From: Bacillota bacterium
Lineage (GTDB): Bacteria; Bacillota; Clostridia; Lachnospirales; Lachnospiraceae
Reading direction: 5' to 3'
NCBI GenBank assembly: GCA_023414985.1
Contig: JAEZLY010000243.1
Span: forward strand, 1-23,630
Length of the DNA: 23,630 nucleotides
Position numbers and translations under genes: made by a program
Shown here: positions 14,474 to 21,933 of the stretch, piece after piece
Position numbering within the stretch: position 1 is the first letter of the stretch
How the letters are laid out: each line of letters starts with the position of its first letter
Notes under the pieces: model-generated
The model's input: only the letters and a program-made list of their open reading frames with translations
The model's database searches: none
What the model was told of the DNA's origin: nothing

Positions 14474-15553
14474 TTAATCGTCCGACCGGTTCTTCCGTAC
14501 TGTTTTAGTAGTATTGCCATAATTGAAGTCATCATTATTCTCGGAATATGTCTCGTCATCCTCATCATATTCCTCATCCTCGGTATCCCTCTTTCTAGCA
14601 CTTGATCTAGAGATTTCCTTAGACAGCTCCTTCACATTGATGTGCTTTACCTTCATCTGGGGAGTGGTAACAGTAATCTTCGGAACAGCCTTTACATAAT
14701 AGTAATAGACATCATCCTCGAACTGTGCCAGCTCAACTCCGGAATAATCCAGGGTCAGGCGGAAGAAGTGAATAACATATACAATTACTCCTGAAGCAAT
14801 CGTACCTAAAATCATGGCAAAAATCTGATCGGAATTATCTAATATCACATCACTGATCAAAAAGCCCAGAACACTGGTGATCGCACCTACGGCAATCGAT
14901 ATCTCATGGGCATAATCAAATTTCATTCTTCTGACATAGTAAACCACAAGTAAAATCAACGAAAAGATTACAATCGTCATTAACATCTGCTTATTCTTCA
15001 GCAATCCGTCAATCATATCGGTAAAAAGCTTTAAGATATCATCCACAGTGGTATTTACCTGGGTATTCACCCCTGCCTTGACCAGCTGGAAGATATAATA
15101 TACCGCAACACCGCAGGCGGTAGGAACAATTGCGATCGGTGTGGCTATGATACCCAGGAGCATCGGAATGACATAAGGTATCTTAAAGACAAACAGGATC
15201 GGCACCGCCAGCAGTACGTAGCCGTATCTGGGCGTAAACCTTGCAAACAGGAAATAGATGATCATAAATAGGATGAACACCAGGATGGAAAGCATCGGTG
15301 ATGCATAATACACATGCAGTGCAGAAACCAGCGCCGCGAGAAGAACCATGATGGCCGAGGGGGTAAATGCACTGAGCAATGACAATGCAAGCACCACCGG
15401 GATAGATTCCAATCTGGCATCAAAGCCGATTTCTATATTAATGGCGATAAATGAAATGAAAGCAAATAGAAATTTTACAACCGGTATGATATATATGTCA
15501 TGTCTTTGATAAAAATTCTTTACTCGTTCTCGCAATACCAGTAATGGCATCAT
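14474..15553 (-). CDS. Polytopic membrane protein of unknown function upstream of cdaA
   Basis: A 359-residue protein with about eight hydrophobic segments (residues about 20-285) and a cytoplasmic-looking C-terminal tail. The tail contains a basic stretch (SARKRD) followed by a highly acidic, low-complexity run (about residues 325-350, rich in D, E, N and Y). I do not recognise a catalytic or transporter motif. GGGAGG precedes ATGATG at the start. It is the second gene of the operon, between a small two-helix membrane protein and cdaA, with short gaps on both sides, which suggests a role linked to c-di-AMP signalling or membrane stress. That link is inference from gene order only. Confidence 0.85.
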   Translation of the reverse strand: MMPLLVLRERVKNFYQRHDIYIIPVVKFLFAFISFIAINIEIGFDARLESIPVVLALSLLSAFTPSAIMVLLAALVSALHVYYASPMLSILVFILFMIIYFLFARFTPRYGYVLLAVPILFVFKIPYVIPMLLGIIATPIAIVPTACGVAVYYIFQLVKAGVNTQVNTTVDDILKLFTDMIDGLLKNKQMLMTIVIFSLILLVVYYVRRMKFDYAHEISIAVGAITSVLGFLISDVILDNSDQIFAMILGTIASGVIVYVIHFFRLTLDYSGVELAQFEDDVYYYYVKAVPKITVTTPQMKVKHINVKELSKEISRSSARKRDTEDEEYDEDDETYSENNDDFNYGNTTKTVRKNRSDD

Positions 15554-15571
15554 AATTGTTTCCTCCCAAAT

Positions 15572-15973
15572 CTAGACTTCCGGTGTTTCCTCATTATAGA
15601 TTTTATTTAAGCGTTTCAGCAATTTATAATAACGGGAAAGCTTTTTGCGCGATAAATCATACTTGATGGAATACCCTACCGTCGCTCCCAAGCCGTAAAG
15701 AGCGGCAACGATAATATAAATACCTAATATATAGGTACCAACCATACGATAATCCAGGGTTACTGCATTCTTAATAATATATTCTGACTGGTATATGAAA
15801 ACCAGGAGAAGAATGAGCGCATACCCGGCTGTTGCGCATAGGATTGATTTGATTACCTGATATCTTACGTAGTCTGTCTTATAATATTTACTCAGACGAA
15901 TATCTTCCTTGCCTACCTTTGTCTCATAGACGGCAAGCTTTGTCATCAGTCTGACTTTGTCCGTATTTAACAT
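15572..15973 (-). CDS. Small membrane protein of unknown function, first gene of the cda operon
   Basis: A 133-residue protein with two central hydrophobic segments (about residues 43-62 and 79-104) flanked by charged ends; the C terminus is Lys/Arg/Tyr-rich and probably helical. No family motif is recognised. The ATG at 15971-15973 is chosen because GGAGG lies six bases upstream; a TTG 12 bp earlier would overlap that site. It is about 50 nt downstream of the predicted start point of the promoter at 16030-16058 and 18 bp before the next membrane protein gene, so it leads the c-di-AMP operon. Confidence 0.82.
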   Translation of the reverse strand: MLNTDKVRLMTKLAVYETKVGKEDIRLSKYYKTDYVRYQVIKSILCATAGYALILLLVFIYQSEYIIKNAVTLDYRMVGTYILGIYIIVAALYGLGATVGYSIKYDLSRKKLSRYYKLLKRLNKIYNEETPEV

Positions 15974-16029
15974 GGTTCCCTCCAAAATAGAGAATTGATG
16001 CTTAAGCGATATGTACTACATTCTAACTC

Positions 16030-16058
16030 ATTATAGCATAGTCGATATTGAATTTCGA
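16030..16058 (-). promoter_or_regulatory. Promoter of the c-di-AMP operon (extended -10)
   Basis: Minus strand: perfect TATAAT (16030-16035) with TGC immediately before it (extended -10), a 17-bp spacer and TCGAAA (16053-16058), four of six matches to TTGACA. The predicted start point near 16023 gives a leader of about 50 nt. Confidence 0.75.
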
Positions 16059-16093
16059 GGATTTTTTTCTGTTTTGGAAATTTTCGATATTTC

Positions 16094-16109
16094 TCCGGAA
16101 GCTTCCGGA
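16094..16109. promoter_or_regulatory. 16-bp perfect palindrome, possible operator
   Basis: TCCGGAAGCTTCCGGA is a perfect palindrome about 70-85 bp upstream of the predicted start point of the c-di-AMP operon and 60 bp beyond the lacI-type gene. It could be a protein-binding site for either, or part of the terminator region. No T-tract follows it. Confidence 0.45.
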
Positions 16110-16152
16110 AAGGGGTATCACAGCTGAGCCCTGTCAACTGCAATACCCCTTT
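16109..16152 (-). terminator. Probable terminator of the GH130-lacI operon
   Basis: AAAGGGGTAT (16109-16118) pairs with ATACCCCTTT (16143-16152) around a 24-nt loop that contains a smaller CAG-rich pairing. It lies 17 bp after the stop of the LacI-family gene. Only three T residues follow the stem on the minus strand, so it is a weak match to the intrinsic type. Confidence 0.5.
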
Positions 16153-16169
16153 AATTCTTCTTACATCCT

Positions 16170-17195
16170 CTATCTTACTGAATCCCGCTCCACAATCTCT
16201 ACATTCAAAACAATACTTTCGGGTTCGCATCCTTTGTGTTCCATCCTGTATTTCAGTCTCTGAACCGCCCGCTCTCCCATCTCTTTTTTATTCACATGAA
16301 CCGTGGTAAGCTTTGGAACTACCCTTTCACACAGATCGATATTATCAAAGCCTACGACCGATATTTCCTCCGGAATACGATAGCCGCTCTGCCACAGCAC
16401 CATCATAAGTGCGATCGCAGCCTTATCATTGGAACAAATAAATACTTCAGGCATCGCTTTTATGTTCTTTATTAATTCCTCTACTTTTTTGCTGTCCTGG
16501 TTGAGTACCGCATTTTCGATATTTTTAGTTATCGAATATGTGGAAACATACGTATCGATCGAATCATATTCTTTATCAATCCCATCATTTTGAAGAGCCT
16601 GCTTATAACCGAAAAAACGGTCATTGATACTCAGAGAATAATCCAGATCGCCGAAAAAGCCTATTTTCGTAAACCCTCGTTCGATCAGATATTTGGTGAT
16701 CAGATACCCGCCCAGCTTGTTATTGGTGAGGATACTGTCCACGCTGTCCATCAGTGAGGTATGATCCACCATGACAAAAGGAAGGTGATATTCTATGAGC
16801 TGCCTTATATTCGAATGACTGATCTTCCCAATGGTTATGATACCGGATACCTGATAATTCCGAATACATTCCGGTACCTCCATCTGCTCATCGTCAATAA
16901 AATTCATAATGGTATTATATCCATTTTTTCTGGCTTCTACCACAACGGAATAAAGAACCTTACCATAGAAATCCATATCGCCGGAGTATTTGTTCTGCAT
17001 CATCAGACAAAGGTTCGACCTGGCATAATTACCTCCATACTTATCTTTCCCTTCCAAATACCCCATTTCTTTGGCAGTCTGCAGAATTGACAGGCGCATT
17101 TCCTCGCTTACCCCCGCCTTATCATTGAGTGCTATGGAGACAGCATTAATCGATACATTCAATGCCTTTGCAATATCTTTCATGGTTACTTTCAT
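16170..17195 (-). CDS. LacI-family transcriptional regulator
   Basis: A 341-residue repressor-type protein. The N-terminal helix-turn-helix (MKDIAKALNVSINAVSIALND, residues about 5-25) and the hinge helix region (LSILQTAKEMGYL, about 36-48) are typical of LacI/PurR. The remainder is a periplasmic-binding-protein-like sensor domain (about 60-340) with the conserved ICSNDKAAIALM and ISVVGFDN segments. It would sense a sugar released from imported oligosaccharides and control the GH130 gene, 43 bp upstream in the same operon, and possibly the GH43/ABC operon. AGGAGAG lies nine bases before the ATG. The ligand and operator are not known from sequence. Confidence 0.94.
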   Translation of the reverse strand: MKVTMKDIAKALNVSINAVSIALNDKAGVSEEMRLSILQTAKEMGYLEGKDKYGGNYARSNLCLMMQNKYSGDMDFYGKVLYSVVVEARKNGYNTIMNFIDDEQMEVPECIRNYQVSGIITIGKISHSNIRQLIEYHLPFVMVDHTSLMDSVDSILTNNKLGGYLITKYLIERGFTKIGFFGDLDYSLSINDRFFGYKQALQNDGIDKEYDSIDTYVSTYSITKNIENAVLNQDSKKVEELIKNIKAMPEVFICSNDKAAIALMMVLWQSGYRIPEEISVVGFDNIDLCERVVPKLTTVHVNKKEMGERAVQRLKYRMEHKGCEPESIVLNVEIVERDSVR

Positions 17196-17238
17196 GCAGA
17201 ACTTCTCTCCTTTTTCTCAAACCAAAGACTGTGTCCGC

Positions 17239-18321
17239 TTATATGCCAAGGTGGTGATACAATTCTTCTATGGACAGATCAGCGCGGCATATCTTGTCAT
17301 CCGCAGCTCCGTAGAATATTTTCACGGTATTGTCCTCGTAGATGCAGCCGCAGCTGAAGACAACATTTCCAAAAAAGCCATTCACTTCATAGTCTTCCTG
17401 AGGTCCTAATAACGGAAGCTTGGATTTTGCAATAATTTTCATCGGATTGTCCAAATCCAGGAGAAAAGCGCCCAGATAGTACTTATGTGTCTTGTCCGCT
17501 GCATGATAGATCGTTACCCAACCTCTCTCCGTCTTAAATGGCGGACAACCTCCTCCAACTCGTCCATCCTCCCAGTCAGACTCAGAAACTCCATAAAAAT
17601 GAGTATGCTTTCCCCAATGGATTAAGTCCTCCGATTCTGACATCCAGATATCTGGATTCCCGATTGCCTTTGGCACCGGTCGATTAAAAGCAAGATATTT
17701 CCCTTGTAGCTTCTCGGGGAAGATGGAAACATCCTTATTCTCCGGCAGAAAGATAATACCATGCCTTTCGTATGTCACAAAATCTTTCGTCGTAATCAGC
17801 GCAGTGGCCGCCCCATTGGGCGATACTGCGGTATAGTTGATATAATAAGTTCCATCAATGCAGGTAATTCGCGGATCTTCCATCCCCCAACATTCTTCCT
17901 TAGCATTCGGCATGATCGTCGGTCTGCTGTCCAGCTCAAAATGAACACCGTCCCCGGAGCGAGCAATTCTGAGATGGGACAGGCTTGTTAAGTAAACCAC
18001 ATTACTGTAGCCATCCCGACCCTTTGTGATGGTACGGGAATCATCAAAACAAAGCTCGGGATGCTTGTCTTTCTCCAATTGTATGATTTGAAATTCCGTT
18101 CCTCCATTGTTATCCTCAGCGATGACAGGGAAGGATACCTGATTTTTATTTTCTGTTGCCACGGACTCTGCTACCCTGCATAGCAGGATATATTCTCCGT
18201 GATACTTCGTTACTCCGCAATTAAAAATACCTTCCACCCGGAAGCCTTCCTTGGACGGGATCACGTCTTTCACGGTTAACAATGGGTTTTCCGGAAGTCT
18301 TGTCATATATTCTGTTCGCAT
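17239..18321 (-). CDS. GH130 family glycoside phosphorylase or hydrolase
   Basis: A 360-residue protein without signal peptide, so cytoplasmic. It is a five-bladed beta-propeller of the GH130 type: GIFNCGVTKY early, GMEDPRIT (residues 146-153) with the catalytic aspartate at 149, and YHAADKTHKYYLGAFLLDLDNP near residue 270, a region that carries phosphate and sugar contacts in the family. GH130 enzymes mostly phosphorolyse beta-mannosides (beta-1,4-mannooligosaccharides, mannosyl-glucose, mannosyl-GlcNAc) and some hydrolyse beta-1,2-mannosides. Which of these applies cannot be decided here. It heads a two-gene unit with the LacI-family regulator, from an upstream region with paired direct repeats. 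Confidence 0.92.
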   Translation of the reverse strand: MRTEYMTRLPENPLLTVKDVIPSKEGFRVEGIFNCGVTKYHGEYILLCRVAESVATENKNQVSFPVIAEDNNGGTEFQIIQLEKDKHPELCFDDSRTITKGRDGYSNVVYLTSLSHLRIARSGDGVHFELDSRPTIMPNAKEECWGMEDPRITCIDGTYYINYTAVSPNGAATALITTKDFVTYERHGIIFLPENKDVSIFPEKLQGKYLAFNRPVPKAIGNPDIWMSESEDLIHWGKHTHFYGVSESDWEDGRVGGGCPPFKTERGWVTIYHAADKTHKYYLGAFLLDLDNPMKIIAKSKLPLLGPQEDYEVNGFFGNVVFSCGCIYEDNTVKIFYGAADDKICRADLSIEELYHHLGI

Positions 18322-18417
18322 AGTTATTTCACCTGTTTCAACATAAAGTTGTGTCTTTCTGTAAGATTACTTTCAATGGTATGCTTTTATTTTTATAATC
18401 TCATATTCGCATTATTC

Positions 18418-18451
18418 TACTTGAATTTCAAGGTAAAGTTACTTGAATTTC
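18418..18451. promoter_or_regulatory. Paired 12-bp direct repeats upstream of the GH130 gene
   Basis: TACTTGAATTTC occurs at 18418-18429 and again at 18440-18451, a 22-bp period (two helical turns). The first copy is part of a 13-bp palindrome CTTGAATTTCAAG (18420-18432); the second has only the left half. They lie about 100-130 bp upstream of the GH130 start, behind a possible TATAAA -10 near 18391-18396 that has no good -35. This suits a regulator-binding region, perhaps for the adjacent LacI-family protein. Confidence 0.5.
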
Positions 18452-18494
18452 TAACCACAGATAATTGTAATTTTTAGTTTATGTGCAAAAAAGA

Positions 18495-18516
18495 GGTGGC
18501 GAACGAATTCGCCACC
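18495..18516. terminator. Intrinsic terminator after the VOC gene
   Basis: Perfect 9-bp stem GGTGGCGAA/TTCGCCACC with a four-base loop (TTCG on the minus strand, a stable tetraloop). On the minus strand it is followed by TCTTTTTT, so it ends the operon that comes in from the right; T residues on the plus side (18517-18521) make it usable in both directions. Confidence 0.95.
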
Positions 18517-18549
18517 TTTTTCATTATTCATGACAAGTGAGATAATTTA

Positions 18550-19020
18550 TTATTTCGCTTGAATATACTGCTCTTTCACCTCAACTAAAGCTCCAAGCAC
18601 TTTTGATGTGTCAAAATATTCATATGCCTCATAACCCTTTTCTTGTTTAAAAATTGAAGCAAATCCTGCATTTCTCATAATTTCTTCGTCATATTCCAGA
18701 GGTCCGTCTGACAACAAACAAATTGAACAAATTGACGTGCCATGTTCTTTTAACCAAGCTGCCCATGGATCATTATTTCCCATAGGCTGGATAATTTCAA
18801 ACCAGAAATTATCGCTGAAAACGCTCTCTACCTTCATCGGAGTATCAGTGATGTCGGCACCTTTATACTTCATAAAAGGTGTTCTTACCTCTTTATGCTC
18901 CGTATTCTGATCAGCAGGCTCTTTCCCTGTGCCTAGCAAAGTCTTATATGCAGAAACTGTTTTGTCTAAATCGTCTGTTACAACAATAACCTTAATTATA
19001 TTCGTTGATGATAATGCCAT
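18550..19020 (-). CDS. VOC (glyoxalase/bleomycin-resistance fold) family protein
   Basis: A 156-residue cytoplasmic protein with the VOC pattern: IIKVIVVTDDLDKTVSAYKTLLG at the start (first beta-alpha-beta unit) and a second unit around HGTSICSICLLSDG, ending in LGALVEVKE. Members are metal-dependent lyases, isomerases, dioxygenases or binding proteins. The histidine that usually opens each half as a metal ligand is not evident here (Lys and a Cys/Ile stretch occupy the places), while a glutamate near the C terminus is kept, so metal chemistry is doubtful. It is the last gene of the GH43/ABC operon, 33 bp after the SDR gene, with AAGGAG before the ATG and a strong terminator behind it. Function unknown. 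Confidence 0.82.
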   Translation of the reverse strand: MALSSTNIIKVIVVTDDLDKTVSAYKTLLGTGKEPADQNTEHKEVRTPFMKYKGADITDTPMKVESVFSDNFWFEIIQPMGNNDPWAAWLKEHGTSICSICLLSDGPLEYDEEIMRNAGFASIFKQEKGYEAYEYFDTSKVLGALVEVKEQYIQAK

Positions 19021-19053
19021 TTTTTTCTCCTTATATGATCAATCATTATTTGT

Positions 19054-19797
19054 TTATCTATTTGTAAAACCGCCGTCAGCAATAATTTCAGCACCAGTCA
19101 CATAAGAAGATTCGTCGGACGCCAGGAACAATGCAACCGCCGCAATCTCGCTAGGTTTTCCGATATGCCCTATGGGAAGCTGTGAAACTATATTGTTTCG
19201 TATTTCATCATCGCCGTGTACAAAATCTGTAAACGCTTTTGTTTCCGTCGGACCAGGGCTTATAGCATTTGCTCTAATACCCTTTTCTGCAAGTTCACCG
19301 GTGAATGAACGCGCCATAGACCTGACCGCTGCTTTTGCTGCATTATAGACAATGGCGTTTTTCCCACCCTGAAAACCAGCAATTGATGATATTAGTACAA
19401 TTGAAGATTTATCAGACATAAAAGGAATTAACTTCTGCACAGTGAAAAAAGCCGAAAAAACATTAAGGTTCATTGTCAGATGAAACTCCTCAGGTGTGAT
19501 TTCCGAAATCGGGTTTTGTGGTCCGTTACCAACGATTGGTAGCACTGCTTTTAATTTGCGTCCTGTCTTTTGAACAGATTCCGCAATTTTTTCCAAATCT
19601 TTCACGTCTGTCGCATCAACTTTTAGAATATCAACAACCTGACTGTTCCCCTCATATACCTTTTTTGCGGTTTCAACATCAAAATCTGCCACAATCAAAT
19701 CGGCACCTTCCCTTATGAAACGTTCTGCGATTGCTCTGCCAATTCCATTCGCCGCACCCGTGACAACACACAATTCTCTATCCAATAATTTACTCAT
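19054..19797 (-). CDS. Short-chain dehydrogenase/reductase (SDR)
   Basis: A 247-residue classical SDR. The Rossmann cofactor motif TGAANGIG is at 13-20, an acidic residue after the second strand (VADFD, near 38) suggests preference for NAD(H), and the catalytic serine (137/138), Tyr151 and Lys155 (YNAAK) are in place. The usual NNAG motif is altered (IVGNGPQ, 88-94). ISPGPTETKAF and the C-terminal YVTGAEIIADGG are family typical. The start at 19797 is chosen because AGGTGG lies seven bases upstream; an in-frame extension of 19 codons has no ribosome site. The gene follows GH43 in the sugar operon, so the substrate may be a sugar, a sugar acid or an acyl decoration, which is inference. Confidence 0.9.
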   Translation of the reverse strand: MSKLLDRELCVVTGAANGIGRAIAERFIREGADLIVADFDVETAKKVYEGNSQVVDILKVDATDVKDLEKIAESVQKTGRKLKAVLPIVGNGPQNPISEITPEEFHLTMNLNVFSAFFTVQKLIPFMSDKSSIVLISSIAGFQGGKNAIVYNAAKAAVRSMARSFTGELAEKGIRANAISPGPTETKAFTDFVHGDDEIRNNIVSQLPIGHIGKPSEIAAVALFLASDESSYVTGAEIIADGGFTNR

Positions 19798-19869
19798 AAA
19801 ATTCCACCTAAACCTTTCATTAGCTACGCCGCAAAATCGCATAAAACTAACCATGCTAAACCAATTACG

Positions 19870-21480
19870 TTAAACTATATACTCAAAAAACTCAAATGTA
19901 GCTTTTGAATCGTAACCTGAATAATCAACAGCAGCCAAGCCCACAAAGGCTCCCGTGAAAAAGCCGCCATAATGAGAGCTCACATAATCGTCAGACAAAA
20001 TCATTGCATCAAGTTTAACAGGCACTCTATCCCAGTTTTCCCCGTCAAATGAATATTCATAAAAATAGTCCAAGTGATCAACAACTGTCTTGAACCAAAC
20101 CCACTCCGTGCCTTCAGGAATCCTCACAGTAATATCTTCTAAAGCAGAAGTGTATCTTCGATTGTCGCATTCTGCAACCTCTATAACATCATTACGCTCG
20201 TCATCTTTTGTAATAAAAATCCATGACCAATGCTCACTGTTATAATAATTTACAAGACCAGCCATTGCCTGATAGCTATATGGGTTAAATTTCACCTTTG
20301 TCACAGCAGAAAACTTAAAATCTTTCCATCTCCTGGCAATAAACGATGGATTGAACTTATTAGAAAGTGAACCATGCCCTATCAGTTCAAGTTTTCCGCC
20401 TCCTACCTTTCCCATTTCTCCGGAAAAAGGTATCCTTAAAGTATTCCACTCACCACCCAACTTATCTGATGAAAAATCATCAAAAACAGCATTCGTATCA
20501 GGTGCCTCAGTTAATATGGCATCTTTAGGTGCATCAACCTCTTTCAAACCGCCATGCCCACCGACAACTCTTGGCCAAAGTTCATCATCCCAATAAACTT
20601 TCTGAATACTTGTTTCACGTCCAAGCGTACACCAGCCTCTTGGGTCATAAATATTCTCGGTCGGATGGTGAAGAGGTCTAGCGCAAAGTGAGGCGTAATA
20701 CCACTCGCCGGAAGGGGTTTCGACAAGCGAACCATGCCCTTGTTTTTGAAGATAGTGGTCAGGTGTGTCAAAGTTGGTTATAAATGGTCCGTTCGGCTCA
20801 GTTTCGTAGGGCCCCAACAGATTTTTTGAGCGGGCAACAATTTCTTGGTGTGTCCAAATTGTGCCGCCTTGTGCTGCAAATATGTAATAGTATCCATTCA
20901 TTTTATAGATGTGCGGTCCTTCAACTGTCTTCACATCGGTACCATTGTATACTATTTTTGCGGTCTCTGGTTTCAGCCTCTTATTATCCGCATCGTATTC
21001 AGTTAAAGTAAGCCCGTTGAATGGGTTGTTATACTCACGATGATCCCAAGTTTGCTGAATGAGATACTTTTTCCCGTCATCATCATGAAAAAGAGACGGG
21101 TCAAAACCAACGCCGTTTAGCTTGATCGGTTTGCACCAAGGACCTTTTATATCGTCTGCGATTGTCAGATAGTTATACATATCTTTGAACGCACCGTCTA
21201 TCACTTTCACATCCGTATATACAAGCCAAAACTTTCCGTCAGCATAGGACAAATCAGGTGCCCAAATACCACCAGAGCAAGGGTTGCCTTTCATATCAAG
21301 CAACTCCACGCTGTCAAGAATAGATGTGGTCAAATTCCAATGTACAAGATCTTTCGATTCATGAACCCTGACACCGGGAAACCACTCAAACGTAGAAGAC
21401 GCAATATAATAAGTGTCGTCTACCCTAATCATTGACGGGTCGCCGTGAAAGCCCGTAAGAACTGGATTTATGATTTTCAT
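19870..21480 (-). CDS. GH43 beta-xylosidase
   Basis: A 536-residue enzyme without signal peptide, so intracellular. The N-terminal five-bladed propeller (about 1-320) carries the three GH43 acids: Asp14 in FHGDPSMI (general base), Asp127 in GFDPSLF (pKa modulator) and Glu187 in VEGPHIYK (general acid), plus GGIWAPDLSYADG and GHGSLV. The C-terminal beta-sandwich (about 340-536) matches the accessory domain of XynB-type xylosidases that shapes the active site. Length and residue spacing are very close to the well-studied Geobacillus XynB3. It would release xylose, possibly also arabinose, from short oligosaccharides brought in by the ABC transporter of the same operon. A GGGAG site precedes the ATG. 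Confidence 0.94.
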   Translation of the reverse strand: MKIINPVLTGFHGDPSMIRVDDTYYIASSTFEWFPGVRVHESKDLVHWNLTTSILDSVELLDMKGNPCSGGIWAPDLSYADGKFWLVYTDVKVIDGAFKDMYNYLTIADDIKGPWCKPIKLNGVGFDPSLFHDDDGKKYLIQQTWDHREYNNPFNGLTLTEYDADNKRLKPETAKIVYNGTDVKTVEGPHIYKMNGYYYIFAAQGGTIWTHQEIVARSKNLLGPYETEPNGPFITNFDTPDHYLQKQGHGSLVETPSGEWYYASLCARPLHHPTENIYDPRGWCTLGRETSIQKVYWDDELWPRVVGGHGGLKEVDAPKDAILTEAPDTNAVFDDFSSDKLGGEWNTLRIPFSGEMGKVGGGKLELIGHGSLSNKFNPSFIARRWKDFKFSAVTKVKFNPYSYQAMAGLVNYYNSEHWSWIFITKDDERNDVIEVAECDNRRYTSALEDITVRIPEGTEWVWFKTVVDHLDYFYEYSFDGENWDRVPVKLDAMILSDDYVSSHYGGFFTGAFVGLAAVDYSGYDSKATFEFFEYIV

Positions 21481-21525
21481 ATTGTTTTTTCTCCCTCATG
21501 ATTACCTGACTTTTACATAATATAA

Positions 21526-21891
21526 TCAAGCTTCTCTTTCGCCAAGTGACCAATTTTCAGCGTTGTTTTCAACAACACATACTAAAATATCATCGCGTCT
21601 GATTCCAATGTCAACAAGCCTCTTTGTTAGTTCTTTATAGGTTATTTTCTTTTGCTCAAGTGAAAACATATTAACCATTGTAATTCTAATGATGATCAAA
21701 TCGCGTCTATCACGATTGTCATAGGTTGGTGAGAAAATAATTTCCCCTTCCTCATGCGGTCTGAATACTTGGAAAAGATCGGTTGTATCCATACCCAGAC
21801 CCGCAACCAGAGAATTATGAATTGCATTTGATATTTCTTTTCCTTTAGCCTCAAACACTGACCTTTTTATGTCAACTTGAATCAATGGCAT
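21526..21891 (-). CDS. Tautomerase-superfamily protein
   Basis: A 121-residue protein starting MPLIQVDI: after removal of Met, Pro becomes the N-terminal catalytic base of the 4-oxalocrotonate tautomerase superfamily. The length is about double that of the short tautomerases and the protein looks like a fused tandem of two beta-alpha-beta units (units beginning near 1 and near 65, RDLIIIRITM), like the malonate semialdehyde decarboxylase and cis-CaaD-like groups. Arginines near the centre (RPHEEG, NRDRRD) could bind carboxylate. AAGGAG lies seven bases before the ATG. It sits between the ABC permease genes and GH43 in one operon, an unusual place; the substrate is not known. Confidence 0.88.
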   Translation of the reverse strand: MPLIQVDIKRSVFEAKGKEISNAIHNSLVAGLGMDTTDLFQVFRPHEEGEIIFSPTYDNRDRRDLIIIRITMVNMFSLEQKKITYKELTKRLVDIGIRRDDILVCVVENNAENWSLGEREA

Positions 21892-21933
21892 AACGATCTC
21901 CTTCTTTCCACTATGATTCTGTTCTTATTTCGA

